A program made the translations under genes and the position numbers. A stretch of 64,000 nucleotides of DNA, taken from Nodosilinea sp. PGN35. Its GTDB lineage: Bacteria > Cyanobacteriota > Cyanobacteriia > Phormidesmidales > Phormidesmidaceae. This document shows positions 35,263 to 45,518 of this stretch, in pieces. The stretch is from contig NZ_JAQKQJ010000010.1 of NCBI RefSeq assembly GCF_029109325.1, positions 744,001 through 808,000 of the forward strand, given 5' to 3'. Below the pieces are notes generated by a model that had not been told where the DNA came from, ran no database searches, and saw only the letters and a list, made by a program, of their open reading frames with translations. Each line of letters starts with the position of its first letter. Within the stretch, counting starts at the first letter, position 1.

Positions 35263-36648
35263 CTAAAACTCGATGCTGTCGGGGGTGCGGGGGAAGGGGA
35301 TGACATCGCGGATGTTGCCCATGCCGGTCATAAACTGCACCAGGCGCTCAAAGCCAAGGCCAAAGCCCGCGTGGGGCACAGTGCCAAAGCGGCGCAGGTC
35401 GAGGTACCACCAATAGTCTGCTACGGGCAAACCCGCCTCGACAATGCGGCGCTCCAGCACGTCCAGGCGCTCTTCCCGCTGGGAGCCGCCGATGATTTCG
35501 CCCACCTTGGGGGCCAGCACGTCCATCGCGGCCACCGTCTCGCCGCCGTCGTTAAGGCGCATGTAAAAGGCTTTGATGCCGGTGGGGTAGTCGGTGACGA
35601 TGGTGGGCTTTTTGAACAGGTCTTCCGCCAGGTAGCGCTCGTGCTCCGATTGCAGGTCGATGCCCCACTCCACCGGGAACTCGAATGTTTTGTCGGCCTT
35701 CTCCAGCAGCTTCACCGCCTCGGTGTAGGTGATGCGCTCGAAGGTGTTGTGGATGATGTTGTTGGCGGTGGCCAGCACCGAGTCGTCAATGCGCTGGTTG
35801 AAAAATTCCATATCCTCGGGGCATTCGTTGAGCACCGAGCTGAAGATGTACTTGAGAAACTCCTCGGCCAGATCCATGTTGCCGGTCAGGTCGCAGAAGG
35901 CCATCTCCGGCTCCACCATCCAGAACTCCGCCAGGTGGCGGGAGGTGTTGGAGTTTTCGGCCCGAAAGGTGGGGCCAAAGGTGTACACGTTGCTGAAGGC
36001 CATGGCCATGATCTCGGCTTCGAGCTGGCCGCTGACGGTGAGGTAGGCGGGCTTGCCGAAGAAGTCCTGGCTGTAGTCCACGGCACCGTCTTTGGTTTTG
36101 GGCGGGTTGGCCAGATCCAGGCCGGTGACGGCGAACATCTCGCCTGCCCCCTCGCAGTCGCTGGCGGTGATGATCGGGGTGTGCATCCAGAGAAAGCCGC
36201 GATCGCGAAAGAACTGGTGAATCGCCTGGGCGCAGGCGTTGCGCACCCGAAAGACCGCCCCCAGGGTGTTGGTGCGCGACCTGAGGTGCCCCAGCGTCCG
36301 CAGGTACTCAAAGGAGTGGCGTTTTTTTTGCAGGGGATAGGTCTCGCCATCCGCTGTGCCGTAGACGGTGATGCTCTGCCCCTGCAACTCCACCCGCTGG
36401 CCCTTGCCGGGCGACTCCACCAGAGTGCCACCAATTTCGACCGACGAGCCAGTGGTGAGGTCTTTAACCACGGTGTCGTAGCCCGCCAGGTCGGCATTCA
36501 GCACCACCTGCAACCCCGCCATCGACGAGCCGTCGTTCACCTCCACAAAGGTGATGCCCTTGGCCTCGCGCTTGGTGCGTACCCAGCCCTGGATAGTGAC
36601 GGCCTGGCCCGGTGCGCCAGCGTGCAGAATGTCTCGAATGCGCGGCAT
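35263..36648 (-). CDS. asnS: Asparaginyl-tRNA synthetase
   Basis: Class IIb aminoacyl-tRNA synthetase charging tRNA-Asn. The 461-residue protein has the N-terminal OB-fold anticodon-binding domain (about 15-110, [21 protein letters not shown]). The class II core has motif 2 around [26 protein letters not shown] and motif 3 [21 protein letters not shown], followed by the AsnRS-type end [13 protein letters not shown]. Length and motifs are complete. It starts at ATG 36648, about 35 bases from a dispersed inverted repeat. Confidence 0.96.
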   Translation of the reverse strand: MPRIRDILHAGAPGQAVTIQGWVRTKREAKGITFVEVNDGSSMAGLQVVLNADLAGYDTVVKDLTTGSSVEIGGTLVESPGKGQRVELQGQSITVYGTADGETYPLQKKRHSFEYLRTLGHLRSRTNTLGAVFRVRNACAQAIHQFFRDRGFLWMHTPIITASDCEGAGEMFAVTGLDLANPPKTKDGAVDYSQDFFGKPAYLTVSGQLEAEIMAMAFSNVYTFGPTFRAENSNTSRHLAEFWMVEPEMAFCDLTGNMDLAEEFLKYIFSSVLNECPEDMEFFNQRIDDSVLATANNIIHNTFERITYTEAVKLLEKADKTFEFPVEWGIDLQSEHERYLAEDLFKKPTIVTDYPTGIKAFYMRLNDGGETVAAMDVLAPKVGEIIGGSQREERLDVLERRIVEAGLPVADYWWYLDLRRFGTVPHAGFGLGFERLVQFMTGMGNIRDVIPFPRTPDSIEF

Positions 36649-36683
36649 AGTCGTGGTGAGTCGTAGTGGGTGTTTGTGATTGT

Positions 36684-36786
36684 TATAGCCGTAGTCACAT
36701 CAGTTAGGACGTCAAGTAACCTTGAAAACGTTCAAACGTTTGAACGTTCATAGGGAAGCTGTCTCAACCAACCTGGCCATAGCTAT
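36684..36786. repeat. Dispersed imperfect inverted repeat, copy 3
   Basis: TATAGCCGTAGTCACATCAGTTAGGAC on the left is an imperfect inverted match to GTCTCAACCAACCTGGCCATAGCTATA on the right. The central perfect palindrome AACGTTCAAACGTTTGAACGTT spans 36727-36748. It is the same family as 3274-3375 and 17449-17550 and is placed between asnS and the glnN promoter. Confidence 0.78.
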
Positions 36787-36915
36787 ACCTATTCTGACCT
36801 ACAGCGGTGGTGAAAGGAGCGCCTGATGCAATCAGCTCCAGCCGACTCGGGCGGCTGACAACGGCCTGGAGGGTGCGCCCCTCAACCTTGGGGGAATTTG
36901 AATTGCTCAGCGAAG

Positions 36916-36957
36916 GTATTCTCGGCTACAAAAGTGGCCCAACTTTGCCCTTAGTAT
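36916..36957 (+). promoter_or_regulatory. NtcA-activated promoter of glnN
   Basis: GTATTCTCGGCTAC at 36916-36929 is an exact GTA-N8-TAC NtcA binding site. TAGTAT at 36952-36957 fits the TAN3T -10 box, and exactly 22 bases separate them. This is the canonical class II NtcA-activated promoter of cyanobacteria. It predicts induction of glnN under nitrogen limitation, with a transcript start near 36964. Confidence 0.8.
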
Positions 36958-36963
36958 CCATAG

Positions 36964-37498
36964 TGCAAATTTCTTTGGATTTGAGCTTGTTTTTGGCTGG
37001 GACTGAGGGCCGGTGGAACGGCTGGGTAAAGGCTGGTTGGAGCCAGCTAGGGATGCTTGATTCCACGGGCTGAGTGCATCGAGTTAGATAGTTTGGTTGG
37101 TCGTTTCGGCGCTGAGGGTTTGAGCAGTCAAAGCCTCGGGCAGGTTGGCTTAGGGTAGATAGACCTAGGTTGGCTACGGGGTCGTTAAGTCTGGGTCGTT
37201 GCGCTATCTACCTTAGGTCGTTTTGAGGTTTTAGGTTTGTCTGAGGGGTGCTTTTAGGCCACTGAGACGATCGGCGATGCGGTCAGAAATTTCCCGTTTC
37301 GGGGTTGCCGATTTCTGGTATCGCACTGCGGTTTTCCTAAGCGGTCTAGCCCGCAGACCCCTCAGGCTTTTCTCGTCGGCTAAACTACTGCGATCGCCGC
37401 CAACTTTCCAGGCCTGAATAGTTTTTTGACTTGGCTGAGCCGCGACTCGGCCTCTGTTACCGCAAGCGCCCGCTTAATTTTTTATCTAGGAGACTGCT
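36964..37498 (+). other. Long 5' leader of glnN
   Basis: About 535 bases lie between the predicted NtcA-promoter start and the glnN ATG. No protein-like ORF is evident. Inverted segments are present, for example GGGTAGATAG (about 37154) with CTATCTACC (about 37203), and GCGGTCTAGCCCGC near 37341. The typical cyanobacterial glutamine-riboswitch core was not recognised. The leader may contain another promoter or an sRNA, and ends with the AGGAGA ribosome binding site at 37488-37493. Confidence 0.45.
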
Positions 37499-39670
37499 AT
37501 GAGTGGAAACGAGTTGCGCGCCCAGGCCATTGCCAGCATTGCCTGCCGCCCCAAGGTGCCGGTGAGCACCCCCGGACGGCTCGAAGACCTGTGGGCCAAG
37601 GATGTCTTTAGCCTGAGCAAGATGCAGGAGTGCCTGCCCAAGTCGGTGTTTAAGTCGCTGCAAAAAACCATCACCACGGGCGCACCCCTCGACATGTCGG
37701 TGGCCGACGTGGTAGCCGTGGCGATGAAGGACTGGGCGATTTCCAAGGGGGCGCTCTACTACTCCCACATGTTCTACCCGCTGACCAACGCCACCGCCGA
37801 AAAGCACGATGGCTTTATCTCGGTGCAGAGCGACGGCTCGGTGATTTCAGAATTTTCTGGCAAGGTGCTGGTGCAGGGCGAGCCCGACGGCTCTAGCTTT
37901 CCCAACGGCGGCATTCGCTCCACCTTTGAGGCGCGGGGCTACACCGCCTGGGATGTGACCAGCCCCGCCTTCGTGATGGAGACCGAAAACGGCGTTACCC
38001 TCTGCATTCCCACCGTGTTTGTGTCGTGGACGGGGGAAGCGCTGGATAAGAAAACCCCGCTGCTGCGCTCCAATGCCGCCATGAGCAAGGCCGCTACCCG
38101 CGTGCTCAAGCTGCTGGGCCACAGCGAAGTGGCCCCGGTCAACTCCAGCTGCGGCGCGGAACAGGAGTATTTCCTGGTCGATGCCAACTTCGCCACCGTG
38201 CGCCCGGATCTGCTGCTGGCGGGCCGCACCTTGTTTGGCAAATCGCCCGCCAAGGGTCAGCAGTTTGACGACCACTACTTTGGGGCAATTCCGGAGCGCG
38301 TCCAGATCTTCATGCAGGATGTGGAGGAAAAGCTCTACCGCCTGGGCATTCCGGCCAAGACCCGCCACAACGAGGTGGCCCCCGGCCAGTTTGAGATCGC
38401 CCCCTTCTTTGAGGCGGCCAACGTGGCCAGCGACCACCAGCAGCTGATCATGACCGTGCTGCGCAACACCGCCAAAAAGCACGGCTTTCTCTGTCTGCTG
38501 CACGAAAAGCCCTTTGCGGGTATCAACGGCTCGGGCAAGCACGTCAACTGGTCGGTGGGCAACCCCACCCAGGGCAACCTGCTGGATCCGGGCGATACGC
38601 CCCACGCCAACGCCCAGTTTCTGGTGTTCTGCGGCGCGGTGATTCGCGGCGTGCACAAGTACGGGCCGCTGCTGCGGGCGGTGATCGCCAGCGCCAGCAA
38701 CGACCACCGGCTGGGGGCCAACGAGGCACCGCCTGCGATTATCTCCATTTACCTGGGCAGCCAGCTGCAAGATGTGTTTGACCAGATCGCCTCAGGCGAG
38801 GTGACCGGCTGCCAGGCCAAGGGCGAGATGGATTTGGGGGTAGACACCCTGCCGAAATTTACTAAGGATGCGGGCGATCGCAACCGCACCTCCCCCTTTG
38901 CCTTCACCGGCAACCGCTTCGAGTTTCGTGCCGTGGGCTCGGGCCAGTCGGTGGCCGGGCCGCTGGTGGCGATGAACACCATTCTGGCCGACTCCCTCGA
39001 CTGGGTGGCCGACCAGATGGAAGCCAAGCTGGGAGAGGGGGTTGAGCTGAACGTGGCCATCCACGACATCCTGCGCGACATCATTCGCGACCACGGGGCG
39101 GTGGTGTTCAACGGCAACGGCTACTCCAGCGAGTGGCACGAAATGGCCGTCAACGAGCGGGGGTTAGCCAACCTGCGCACCACCGCCGACGCCCTGCCCG
39201 TGCTGCGGGAGCAGTACATCGAGGATCTCTTCGCCAAGGAGAAAGTGCTCACCCCGGTGGAGCTGGGCAGCCGCTTTGAAGCCTACTCGGAGCAGTACAT
39301 CCAGCACATTGAGGTCGAGGCTAAGCTGGTAATCAGCATGGCCAAGACCATCATCTATCCCGCCGCCATGCGCTACCTGGGTGAGCTGACCAAAACCATT
39401 GCCAGCCTCGGCGGTATGGGCATTGAGTTTAGCAACGACAGCGTGGTCAAGATTGCTGACCTCACCAAGTCGATGATGGCCAAGGTGGGCGAGCTAGACG
39501 ACATGATGACCAAGCACTTCATGTCGGTGGAAGAGCACATGCAGTTCTGTGCCCAGACCGTGCGCCCCCTGATGGATCAGGTGCGCGAGTACGCCGACGC
39601 CCTGGAGGGCGAGGTGGCCGACGACCTCTGGCCCCTGCCCACCTACCAGGAGATGCTGTTTATCAAGTAG
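37499..39670 (+). CDS. glnN: Glutamine synthetase type III
   Basis: ATP-dependent ligation of ammonia to glutamate, the entry point for nitrogen, in the large dodecameric GSIII form used by some cyanobacteria during nitrogen starvation. The 723-residue length fits GSIII rather than the roughly 470-residue GlnA. Signatures include [30 protein letters not shown] text ([16 protein letters not shown]), [11 protein letters not shown] and [19 protein letters not shown], plus the C-terminal GSIII-specific helical region. ATG 37499 is preceded by AGGAGA. Regulation by NtcA is supported by the upstream site at 36916, and a hairpin terminator follows at 39691. Confidence 0.96.
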   Translation: MSGNELRAQAIASIACRPKVPVSTPGRLEDLWAKDVFSLSKMQECLPKSVFKSLQKTITTGAPLDMSVADVVAVAMKDWAISKGALYYSHMFYPLTNATAEKHDGFISVQSDGSVISEFSGKVLVQGEPDGSSFPNGGIRSTFEARGYTAWDVTSPAFVMETENGVTLCIPTVFVSWTGEALDKKTPLLRSNAAMSKAATRVLKLLGHSEVAPVNSSCGAEQEYFLVDANFATVRPDLLLAGRTLFGKSPAKGQQFDDHYFGAIPERVQIFMQDVEEKLYRLGIPAKTRHNEVAPGQFEIAPFFEAANVASDHQQLIMTVLRNTAKKHGFLCLLHEKPFAGINGSGKHVNWSVGNPTQGNLLDPGDTPHANAQFLVFCGAVIRGVHKYGPLLRAVIASASNDHRLGANEAPPAIISIYLGSQLQDVFDQIASGEVTGCQAKGEMDLGVDTLPKFTKDAGDRNRTSPFAFTGNRFEFRAVGSGQSVAGPLVAMNTILADSLDWVADQMEAKLGEGVELNVAIHDILRDIIRDHGAVVFNGNGYSSEWHEMAVNERGLANLRTTADALPVLREQYIEDLFAKEKVLTPVELGSRFEAYSEQYIQHIEVEAKLVISMAKTIIYPAAMRYLGELTKTIASLGGMGIEFSNDSVVKIADLTKSMMAKVGELDDMMTKHFMSVEEHMQFCAQTVRPLMDQVREYADALEGEVADDLWPLPTYQEMLFIK

Positions 39671-39690
39671 GGCGGTAAGGCAGACTGCGG

Positions 39691-39765
39691 AAGGGGTTTA
39701 AGGTATCAGGTATCGGGTATCAGGCATACCCTTGTACCTGATACCCTGCACCCTGAACCCCTTTT
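39691..39765 (+). terminator. Terminator-like nested hairpin after glnN
   Basis: The outer stem AAGGGGTT (39691-39698) pairs with AACCCCTT (39756-39763), followed by TT. The inner stem GGTATCAGG (39702-39710) pairs with CCTGATACC (39737-39745) and is made of GGTATCAG-type tandem units. Position 20 bases after the glnN stop fits a terminator; the tandem units place it in the simple-repeat hairpin group. Confidence 0.65.
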
Positions 39766-39784
39766 ACCGTTCTACTGTTATTCC

Positions 39785-40273
39785 GTGAGCAAACCCGTCA
39801 AGACTAACGCCGCCCGCCTGCTCGATCGCCTCCGGCTGCCCTACGAACTGCTCGAGTACGAGGTGGATCCCGATGACCTGGCGGCGGAGAGCACCGCCGA
39901 GAAACTGGGCCTGCCGCCGGAGCAGGTGTTTAAAACGCTGGTGGCCAGGGGCGATCGCAACGGTGTCTGTCTTGCCGTCATCCCCGGCAGCGCCCAGCTG
40001 GATTTGAAGGCTCTGGCGGTGCTGGCGGGCGATCGCAAGACCGATACCGTGCCCCTCAAAGAGGTGCAGCCCCTCACCGGCTACATTCGCGGCGGTGTCA
40101 CCGCCCTGGGCACCAAAAAGGCCTATCCGGTCTACGTGGATGAGTCGATCCTCACCTTCGACACCGTGGCGGTGTCGGCGGGCAAGCGGGGGCTGATGCT
40201 GTGGCTGACCCCGCAAGATTATTTGACGGCGACCGGGGGGAGGGTGGGCGCGATCGCTCGATACACTCTCTAA
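39785..40273 (+). CDS. ybaK: Cys-tRNA(Pro)/Cys-tRNA(Cys) deacylase YbaK
   Basis: Trans-editing enzyme of the YbaK/EbsC family that hydrolyses Cys mis-attached to tRNA-Pro. The 162-residue protein has the family sequence TNAARLLDRLRLPYELLEYE, the conserved Lys in QVFKTLVARGD, and GYIRGGVTALGTKKAYPV toward the C terminus. The start is GTG 39785 (MSKPVKTNAAR). It is a single gene right after the glnN terminator. Confidence 0.92.
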   Translation: MSKPVKTNAARLLDRLRLPYELLEYEVDPDDLAAESTAEKLGLPPEQVFKTLVARGDRNGVCLAVIPGSAQLDLKALAVLAGDRKTDTVPLKEVQPLTGYIRGGVTALGTKKAYPVYVDESILTFDTVAVSAGKRGLMLWLTPQDYLTATGGRVGAIARYTL

Positions 40274-40437
40274 CGGCCTCTTAACCAATCTGCCAATGGC
40301 GTAGGGTGGTTCGTAGATTTGCGAAGTGGTGCATTGCGGCTCTGCGGGCCACGTTTTGGGGTGGGTGGTGAGGGGTGGATGGGCGTAGGCAGAGCCGTGC
40401 CCCTGGCGCTCTGCACCCTGCGCCCATCCACCCATCC

Positions 40438-40469
40438 ACAAAAAAAGGCACCCCCGAGGGGATGCCTTT
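40438..40469 (-). terminator. Intrinsic terminator of the DUF4278 gene
   Basis: On the minus strand AAAGGCATCCCC pairs with GGGGGTGCCTTT around a short CTC-type loop, with one mismatched position, and runs into a T tract (TTTTTT) at 40440-40446. It lies 40 bases downstream of the DUF4278 stop on that strand. Confidence 0.75.
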
Positions 40470-40509
40470 ACTGCTCCAGCTACAGCACAAAGCTGAGAGG
40501 GTCGGTCGT

Positions 40510-40926
40510 CTAGACCAACTGATGCAATTCTTCTTCTAACTGCGTCAGAAGCCGATCGTTGCCCTGGGCACGAGCCACCTCTATGCGATGCTGAATAGAC
40601 TGCTGAATATTGATACGGTGAGCCTCAGCGGCTTCTCTCAGCAGATGCCGACGGGCTTTCAAACCTGTATCTACAGCCACGCGCTCTGGCTGAAACACAG
40701 GCTGACGCTGAGGGGTCGCAGCCGAGGACTGTACCTGCCCGTGGCAGTTGGTGCTGTAGGCAACTCCACGGTAGGTATAGTTACCAATGGGCTGAGTCAC
40801 CGGCAAATGGCTGACGTAGGAAAATTTGGTTGGACGACCCCGGTAGCGTCCGGTAATTTCACTCTCGCGCACTTCGAGAGAAGGCGGGTTGTAATCGTAA
40901 TCTACGCCGCGATAGCAAAGCTTCAT
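40510..40926 (-). CDS. DUF4278 domain-containing protein
   Basis: A 138-residue cytosolic protein with the DUF4278 module at residues 1-58 (MKLCYRGVDYDYNPPSLEV, GRYRGRPTKFSY, GNYTYRGVAYST). A Gln-rich linker and a C-terminal helical, charged region follow (RRHLLREAAEAHRINIQQSIQ). DUF4278 proteins are widespread small cyanobacterial proteins of unknown function, often stress-related by expression; nothing here allows a more precise call. ATG 40926 has GGAGGCGTGAC upstream, a good ribosome binding site. It has its own terminator and appears monocistronic. Confidence 0.83.
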   Translation of the reverse strand: MKLCYRGVDYDYNPPSLEVRESEITGRYRGRPTKFSYVSHLPVTQPIGNYTYRGVAYSTNCHGQVQSSAATPQRQPVFQPERVAVDTGLKARRHLLREAAEAHRINIQQSIQHRIEVARAQGNDRLLTQLEEELHQLV

Positions 40927-41360
40927 GTCACGCCTCCTGTTGACAAAGGATTTAACAGACTGCCTAGGCAGGGTGCGTTCCTTCAGGAGCCAATCTCCTT
41001 ACTTCCGTCTAGGGCGTAGTGGAGAAATCTCCAGTTTGCCTCAGATGAACGTCAACGTACTTTCTGTATTCAATTTTACCGAATCCTCCCGATGTCAGCA
41101 AGCCGTGGGATTTATTTTGACCAGATATCTATCCGGGGGAATAGCCCGCCCCGCCTGGGCTTGGGGCAAAAACGTCGGCGATCGCACCGCCGCAAATCTT
41201 TACTTTCTCTGTCATCAAACCCACATCTCCGCTCGGCCCGCAGAGACCGGCAATGACAAACAATTTGAACTATGCTGTTTATGTAACGGTTACTTAACGT
41301 AAGGAGCGTTTAACGCAGCCTTTTAGCGTAGTAGTCGCCTCCCCACGGGTTTTTACTGTT
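40927..41360. other. Divergent intergenic region
   Basis: These 434 bases separate the DUF4278 gene (minus) and the double QueD/PTPS gene (plus) and hold no convincing gene. AT-rich patches at about 41070-41130 and 41260-41300 (AACTATGCTGTTTATGTAAC) are the likely promoter zones. No tRNA-like structure was recognised. Confidence 0.4.
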
Positions 41361-42227
41361 ATGAAATGCACTATCAATCGCCGGGCGCAGTTTTCGGCCA
41401 GCCACCGCTACTGGCTGCACGAACTCAGCGCTGCCGAAAACGTTCAGCGATTTGGCCCCTGCACCAACGCCCCTGGGCACGGCCATAACTATGTCCTCTA
41501 CGTGGCCATGGAGGGCGACCTCGACGAGTACGGCATGGTGCTCAACCTGTCCGACGTCAAGCACGTAATCAAAAAAGAAGTCACCAGCCAGCTCGACTTC
41601 GCCTACCTCAACGACGTCTGGCCCGAATTTGAGCACACCCTGCCCACCACCGAATACCTGGCCAAGGTGATTTGGGACCGCCTCGCCCCCCACCTGCCCA
41701 TCGTCAACATTCAGCTGTTTGAACACCCCGAACTCTGGTCCGACTACTCAGGTAACGCCATGGAAGCCTTTCTCACCGTCAGCACCCACTTCAGCGCCGC
41801 CCACCGGCTGGCCTCCCCCCGGCTCAGCTACGAAGAAAACTGCGAGATCTACGGCAAGTGCGCCCGCCCCCACGGCCACGGCCACAACTACCACCTGGAG
41901 GTCACCGTCAAGGGCCAGATCGACCCCCGCACCGGCATGCTGGTGGACCTGGCCGCTCTCCAGGCCGCCATTGACGAGCACGTGGTCGAGCCCTTCGACC
42001 ACACCTTCCTCAACAAAGACATTCCCTACTTTGCCGAGGTGGTGCCCACCGCCGAAAACATCGCCGTCCACATTCGCGACCTGCTGCAAGGCCCGATCGC
42101 GGCCCTCGGGGCTAGCCTCCACAAGGTGAAGCTGATCGAAAGCCCGAACAATTCTGCCGAAGTCTACGCCGCCGTTCCCCTGGAAGAAGCAGAAACCGTG
42201 GCAACCCCCCAATTCGCCACGGTTTAG
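41361..42227 (+). CDS. Double-domain 6-pyruvoyl-tetrahydropterin synthase / QueD-like protein
   Basis: Two consecutive PTPS/QueD (6-carboxy-tetrahydropterin synthase) domains in one 288-residue chain. Domain 1 is at about 1-125 with zinc-type HRYWL, the Cys in FGPCTNAPGHGHNY and a Glu region. Domain 2 is at about 133-275 with FSAAHRL, the Cys in YGKCARPHGHGHNYHLEV and PTAENIAVHI. Both retain the catalytic Cys and the HGHNY metal-binding motif, so both may be active. Such enzymes convert dihydroneopterin triphosphate to a 6-substituted tetrahydropterin for queuosine or pterin synthesis. The fused arrangement differs from the single-domain enzyme. Which pathway it serves cannot be told; no queuosine genes are near. 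Confidence 0.85.
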   Translation: MKCTINRRAQFSASHRYWLHELSAAENVQRFGPCTNAPGHGHNYVLYVAMEGDLDEYGMVLNLSDVKHVIKKEVTSQLDFAYLNDVWPEFEHTLPTTEYLAKVIWDRLAPHLPIVNIQLFEHPELWSDYSGNAMEAFLTVSTHFSAAHRLASPRLSYEENCEIYGKCARPHGHGHNYHLEVTVKGQIDPRTGMLVDLAALQAAIDEHVVEPFDHTFLNKDIPYFAEVVPTAENIAVHIRDLLQGPIAALGASLHKVKLIESPNNSAEVYAAVPLEEAETVATPQFATV

Positions 42228-42675
42228 CCACCCCGTAGAGTGGGCACTGCCCACCATTCAATCCCAGGGCACTGCCATCAGTCTCGCCGATCGTGGTTAT
42301 GCCCTGGGCCGACCCAGACCAATTATCTCGACATTGAGCGTTAGGCGAGAAACCCGATACCGCAAGCGGTGCAGTCGGGGGAAATAACCCCCAGGGTGAG
42401 GGGCCGCAGATGCACCCTACTCGGGGCTGTTATCAATTAGCTTTTGAAAGCTCTAAAATCAACGGGTACAGCCCCTAGCCTGATTTTTGGGGCGGGCGTG
42501 GTAAGGCTTGGAATACAAGGCTTTTGGCCAGAATTGATGGCACGCCCTAGAACGCCGGTACAGATCCCAGGGTTCTATCCTTGGATGGCCGAAAGTTCGT
42601 TGCCCATCAGCCCAAGAACCCTGGGATCTTGCCATACTGTACCGATGCTCTAGGGGAGCAGCTTACTGTTAACGT
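42228..42675. other. Intergenic region with GTGGGCA repeat and long inverted repeat
   Basis: The convergent gap of 448 bases holds a GTGGGCACTGCCCACC motif at 42234-42256 and a separate inverted repeat at 42557-42643. AGATCCCAGGGTTCT (42562-42576) pairs perfectly over 15 bases with AGAACCCTGGGATCT (42615-42629), and outer GGTACA pairs with TGTACC. The 38-base loop and strong stem could be a terminator for one of the flanking genes or a small RNA. No ORF here looks real. Confidence 0.5.
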
Positions 42676-45387
42676 TCATCTCGACACCAGGTCGCGCTCC
42701 GGTGACACCACAGAGTGCTGACCTTGGCTGCGCTTGGCCGCAGCCATCTGGGTGCACTGGTAAATCAGAGCGGCCACCAGGCCCGTCCAGCCGGTCTGGT
42801 GGTTAGCCCCAATCCCCGCCCCGTTGTCGCCGTTGAAGTATTCGTAGAACAACAGCAGGTCGCGCCAGTGGGGGTCGTCCTGGAACTTGCGGTAGCCGCC
42901 GTGGACGGCCCGGTTGCCCGCCTCGTTGCGCAGGAAGATCGTGATCAGCCGCTGGGACAGTTCATCGGCCACCGTGTTGAGGTCGCACTGCTGACCAGAA
43001 CCAGCGGGAAACTCCACGGTGAAGCCATCGCCCAAAAAGTCGTAGAAAATTCGCAGGGAGTCGATCAGCAGGTAGTTGACCGGAAACCACACCGGGCCGC
43101 GCCAGTTGCTGTTGCCGCCAAACATGCCGCTGGTGGATTCGGCAGCTTCGTAGCGCACCTCGTGGGTCTCGCCGTTGACGTGGAAGGTGTAGGGGTGATC
43201 GGCGTGGGCGCGGGAGAGCGATCGCACCCCGTAGTCGCTCAGAAATTCCCCCTCGTCCAGCATGCGCTGGAGGAGGGCCCGCAGGCGATCGGGGCCAACG
43301 ATGGCCAGCAGCGTTGCCCCCTCCTTGCCCTTGGCGGTCAGGGAGCCGATGTTCTCCTGTAGCGCCGGGCGGTTTTTGGCAAACCAGTTGAACCGGCGGG
43401 TGAAGTCGGGGAAGCGCTCAAAGGTCTCGGCCTTGAGCACCGCCGTGGCAAACAGGGGAATCAGCCCCACCATCGAGCGCACGCGCATGTGGTGACGCTC
43501 GTCGTTGGGGGTGTGCAGCACATCGTAGAAGAACTGATCCCGGTCGTCCCACAGATGGGTATCGCCATCGCCCATGTGGTTCATGGCGTCGGCAATGTGG
43601 AGAAAGTGCTCAAAGAATTTGCTGGCGATGTCCTCGTAGGCGGGGTTGGTCTTCGCCAGTTCCAGGGCCATCTCCAGCATGTTGAGGCAGTACATCGCCA
43701 TCCAGCTGGTGCCGTCGGACTGCTCCAGGTAGCCGCCCGTGGGCAACTCCGAGCTGCGGTCAAAGATACCGATGTTGTCGAGGCCCAGAAAGCCGCCCTG
43801 GAAAATGTTGTTGCCGTTGTTGTCGCGGCGGTTGACCCACCAGGTAAAGTTCAGCAGCAGCTTTTGGAACACCCGCTCCAGAAACAGGCGATCGCCTTCG
43901 CCGTGCACCGCCTTCTCAATCTGGTACACCTGCCAGGTGCCCCAGGCGTGCACGGGCGGGTTGACATCGCTGAAGTGCCACTCGTAGGCGGGCATCTGCC
44001 CGTTGGGGTGCAGGTACCACTCCCGGGTAAACACATCCATCTGGCGCTTGGCAAAGTCGGGGTCAATCATCGCCAGGGGCACCACATGAAAGGCCGAATC
44101 CCACACCGCGTACCAGGGAAACTCCCACTTGTCGGGCATGGAGATAATGTCGTCGTTAAACAGGTGCTTCCACTCCTCGTTGCGGGGGTGGGGCCGATGG
44201 GGCTTTGGCTGAGTGGGGTCGCCCTTCAGCCAGTCCTCGATCACGTAGTGGTAAAACTGCTTGGTCCACAGCAGCCCGGCAAAGGCCTGGCGCTGCACGT
44301 TGCGGGCGTCCTCCGAGCAGCGCCCCGGCAGCAGCTGGTCGTAGAACTCGTTGGCCTCCACGTAGCGCTGGTGCAGGGTGTCGTCAAAGCTGGCTCCAAA
44401 AGGCTGGGGGTTAGTCTGGGGTCCCTGGTCGCTCAGCCGCAGCCGCACCACCCACTGTTCCCCCGCCCCCAGACGGCGGTGGTAGTGGGGCGACACCTTG
44501 GTGCCCGCCTGGGCCGGGTTCACCGCCGACCGGCGACCGTGGACAATGTAGTCGTTGATGCCGTCTTTGACGTAGGGGCTGGGGTTCTCGACGCCAAACA
44601 GCCGCTGCTGGTTGGTCTCGTTTTCGGTAAACAGCAGCGTTTCGGCCCCCTGGCAGTAGAGCCAGCGCTGCCCCAGTTCCGGGTGGGAGGCCTCCACGGC
44701 GGCGGCTCCGGCCAGGTCATCAAGGCGCTTCAGGTGGGGCTTGGGGGCATCCTCAAACCAGCTCCAGGTGTTGCGAAACCACAGGGTGGGCAGCAGGTGC
44801 AGATCGGCCTCGTGGTCGGCCCGGTTCACCACCCGAATCTGGATCAAGATATCCTCGTCGGTGGCCTTGGCGTAGTCCACGAACACATCGAAGTATTCGT
44901 TCTGGTCAAAAATGCCGGTTTCGAGCAGCTCAAACTCGGGGTCGTGGTAGCCCAGGCGCTGGTTTTCCTGCCGCAGCTGGTCGTAGGGAAAGGCCCGCTG
45001 GGGGTACTTGTAGAGGTAGCGCATGTGGGCGTGGGAGGGGGTGTTGTCGAGGTAGAAATAGTACTCCTTGGGGTCCTCGCCGTGGTTGCCCTCGGGGCCG
45101 CTGAGGCCAAACACCCGCTCTTTCAAAATTGGGTCCTGGCCGTTCCACAGGGCGATCGCAAAGCACAGCCGCTGGTGGTTGTCAGAGATGCCGCCGAGGC
45201 CGTCTTCGCCCCAGCGGTAGGCCCGCGACCGGGCGTGGTCGTGGGGAAAATAGTCCCAGGCAGCGCCATCGGGGCTGTAGTCCTCGCGCACCGTGCCCCA
45301 CTGGCGCTCACTCAGGTACGGCCCCCAGCGCCGCCAGTAGGATGTGCGATCGCGATCGGCCGCCAAACGTTGCGCTTCCGCCGTCAT
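42676..45387 (-). CDS. GH63-like glucosidase / mannosyl-oligosaccharide-glucosidase family protein
   Basis: A 903-residue cytosolic protein of the (alpha/alpha)6-barrel glycoside hydrolase family 63 group that bacteria and cyanobacteria carry, distinct from eukaryotic ER glucosidase I. Recognisable stretches are [60 protein letters not shown] with a likely catalytic Asp, [17 protein letters not shown], and [19 protein letters not shown] near the end. ATG 45387 ([15 protein letters not shown]) is preferred to the upstream TTG-type start. The natural substrate is unknown; small glucosyl-glycerate or mannosyl-glycerate compounds are used by some homologues. A long antisense frame of 688 codons is an artefact of codon bias. 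Confidence 0.8.
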   Translation of the reverse strand: MTAEAQRLAADRDRTSYWRRWGPYLSERQWGTVREDYSPDGAAWDYFPHDHARSRAYRWGEDGLGGISDNHQRLCFAIALWNGQDPILKERVFGLSGPEGNHGEDPKEYYFYLDNTPSHAHMRYLYKYPQRAFPYDQLRQENQRLGYHDPEFELLETGIFDQNEYFDVFVDYAKATDEDILIQIRVVNRADHEADLHLLPTLWFRNTWSWFEDAPKPHLKRLDDLAGAAAVEASHPELGQRWLYCQGAETLLFTENETNQQRLFGVENPSPYVKDGINDYIVHGRRSAVNPAQAGTKVSPHYHRRLGAGEQWVVRLRLSDQGPQTNPQPFGASFDDTLHQRYVEANEFYDQLLPGRCSEDARNVQRQAFAGLLWTKQFYHYVIEDWLKGDPTQPKPHRPHPRNEEWKHLFNDDIISMPDKWEFPWYAVWDSAFHVVPLAMIDPDFAKRQMDVFTREWYLHPNGQMPAYEWHFSDVNPPVHAWGTWQVYQIEKAVHGEGDRLFLERVFQKLLLNFTWWVNRRDNNGNNIFQGGFLGLDNIGIFDRSSELPTGGYLEQSDGTSWMAMYCLNMLEMALELAKTNPAYEDIASKFFEHFLHIADAMNHMGDGDTHLWDDRDQFFYDVLHTPNDERHHMRVRSMVGLIPLFATAVLKAETFERFPDFTRRFNWFAKNRPALQENIGSLTAKGKEGATLLAIVGPDRLRALLQRMLDEGEFLSDYGVRSLSRAHADHPYTFHVNGETHEVRYEAAESTSGMFGGNSNWRGPVWFPVNYLLIDSLRIFYDFLGDGFTVEFPAGSGQQCDLNTVADELSQRLITIFLRNEAGNRAVHGGYRKFQDDPHWRDLLLFYEYFNGDNGAGIGANHQTGWTGLVAALIYQCTQMAAAKRSQGQHSVVSPERDLVSR

Positions 45388-45518
45388 CCTGTTACCTCTG
45401 ATAGTTCTACAGCCAGAGGGGGTGGCATCAGCCAGTTGTCTATTCCCCATCCCCCCGACGAGGTCATCCTATCGAAGCCCCTGGCGGGATATATCTGTCC
45501 AGAGGGGGGGTTAAACCG

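Noticed and set aside
35371..36666. 431-codon plus-strand frame over asnS
   Set aside because: Antisense shadow; asnS on the minus strand has all class II synthetase motifs.
36964..37498. Glutamine riboswitch (glnA RNA) in the glnN leader
   Set aside because: The conserved core of that RNA was not recognised by eye; only generic inverted segments were seen. A covariance-model search would be needed.
37847..38770. 307-codon minus-strand frame over glnN
   Set aside because: Shadow of glnN; no recognisable motif and biased composition.
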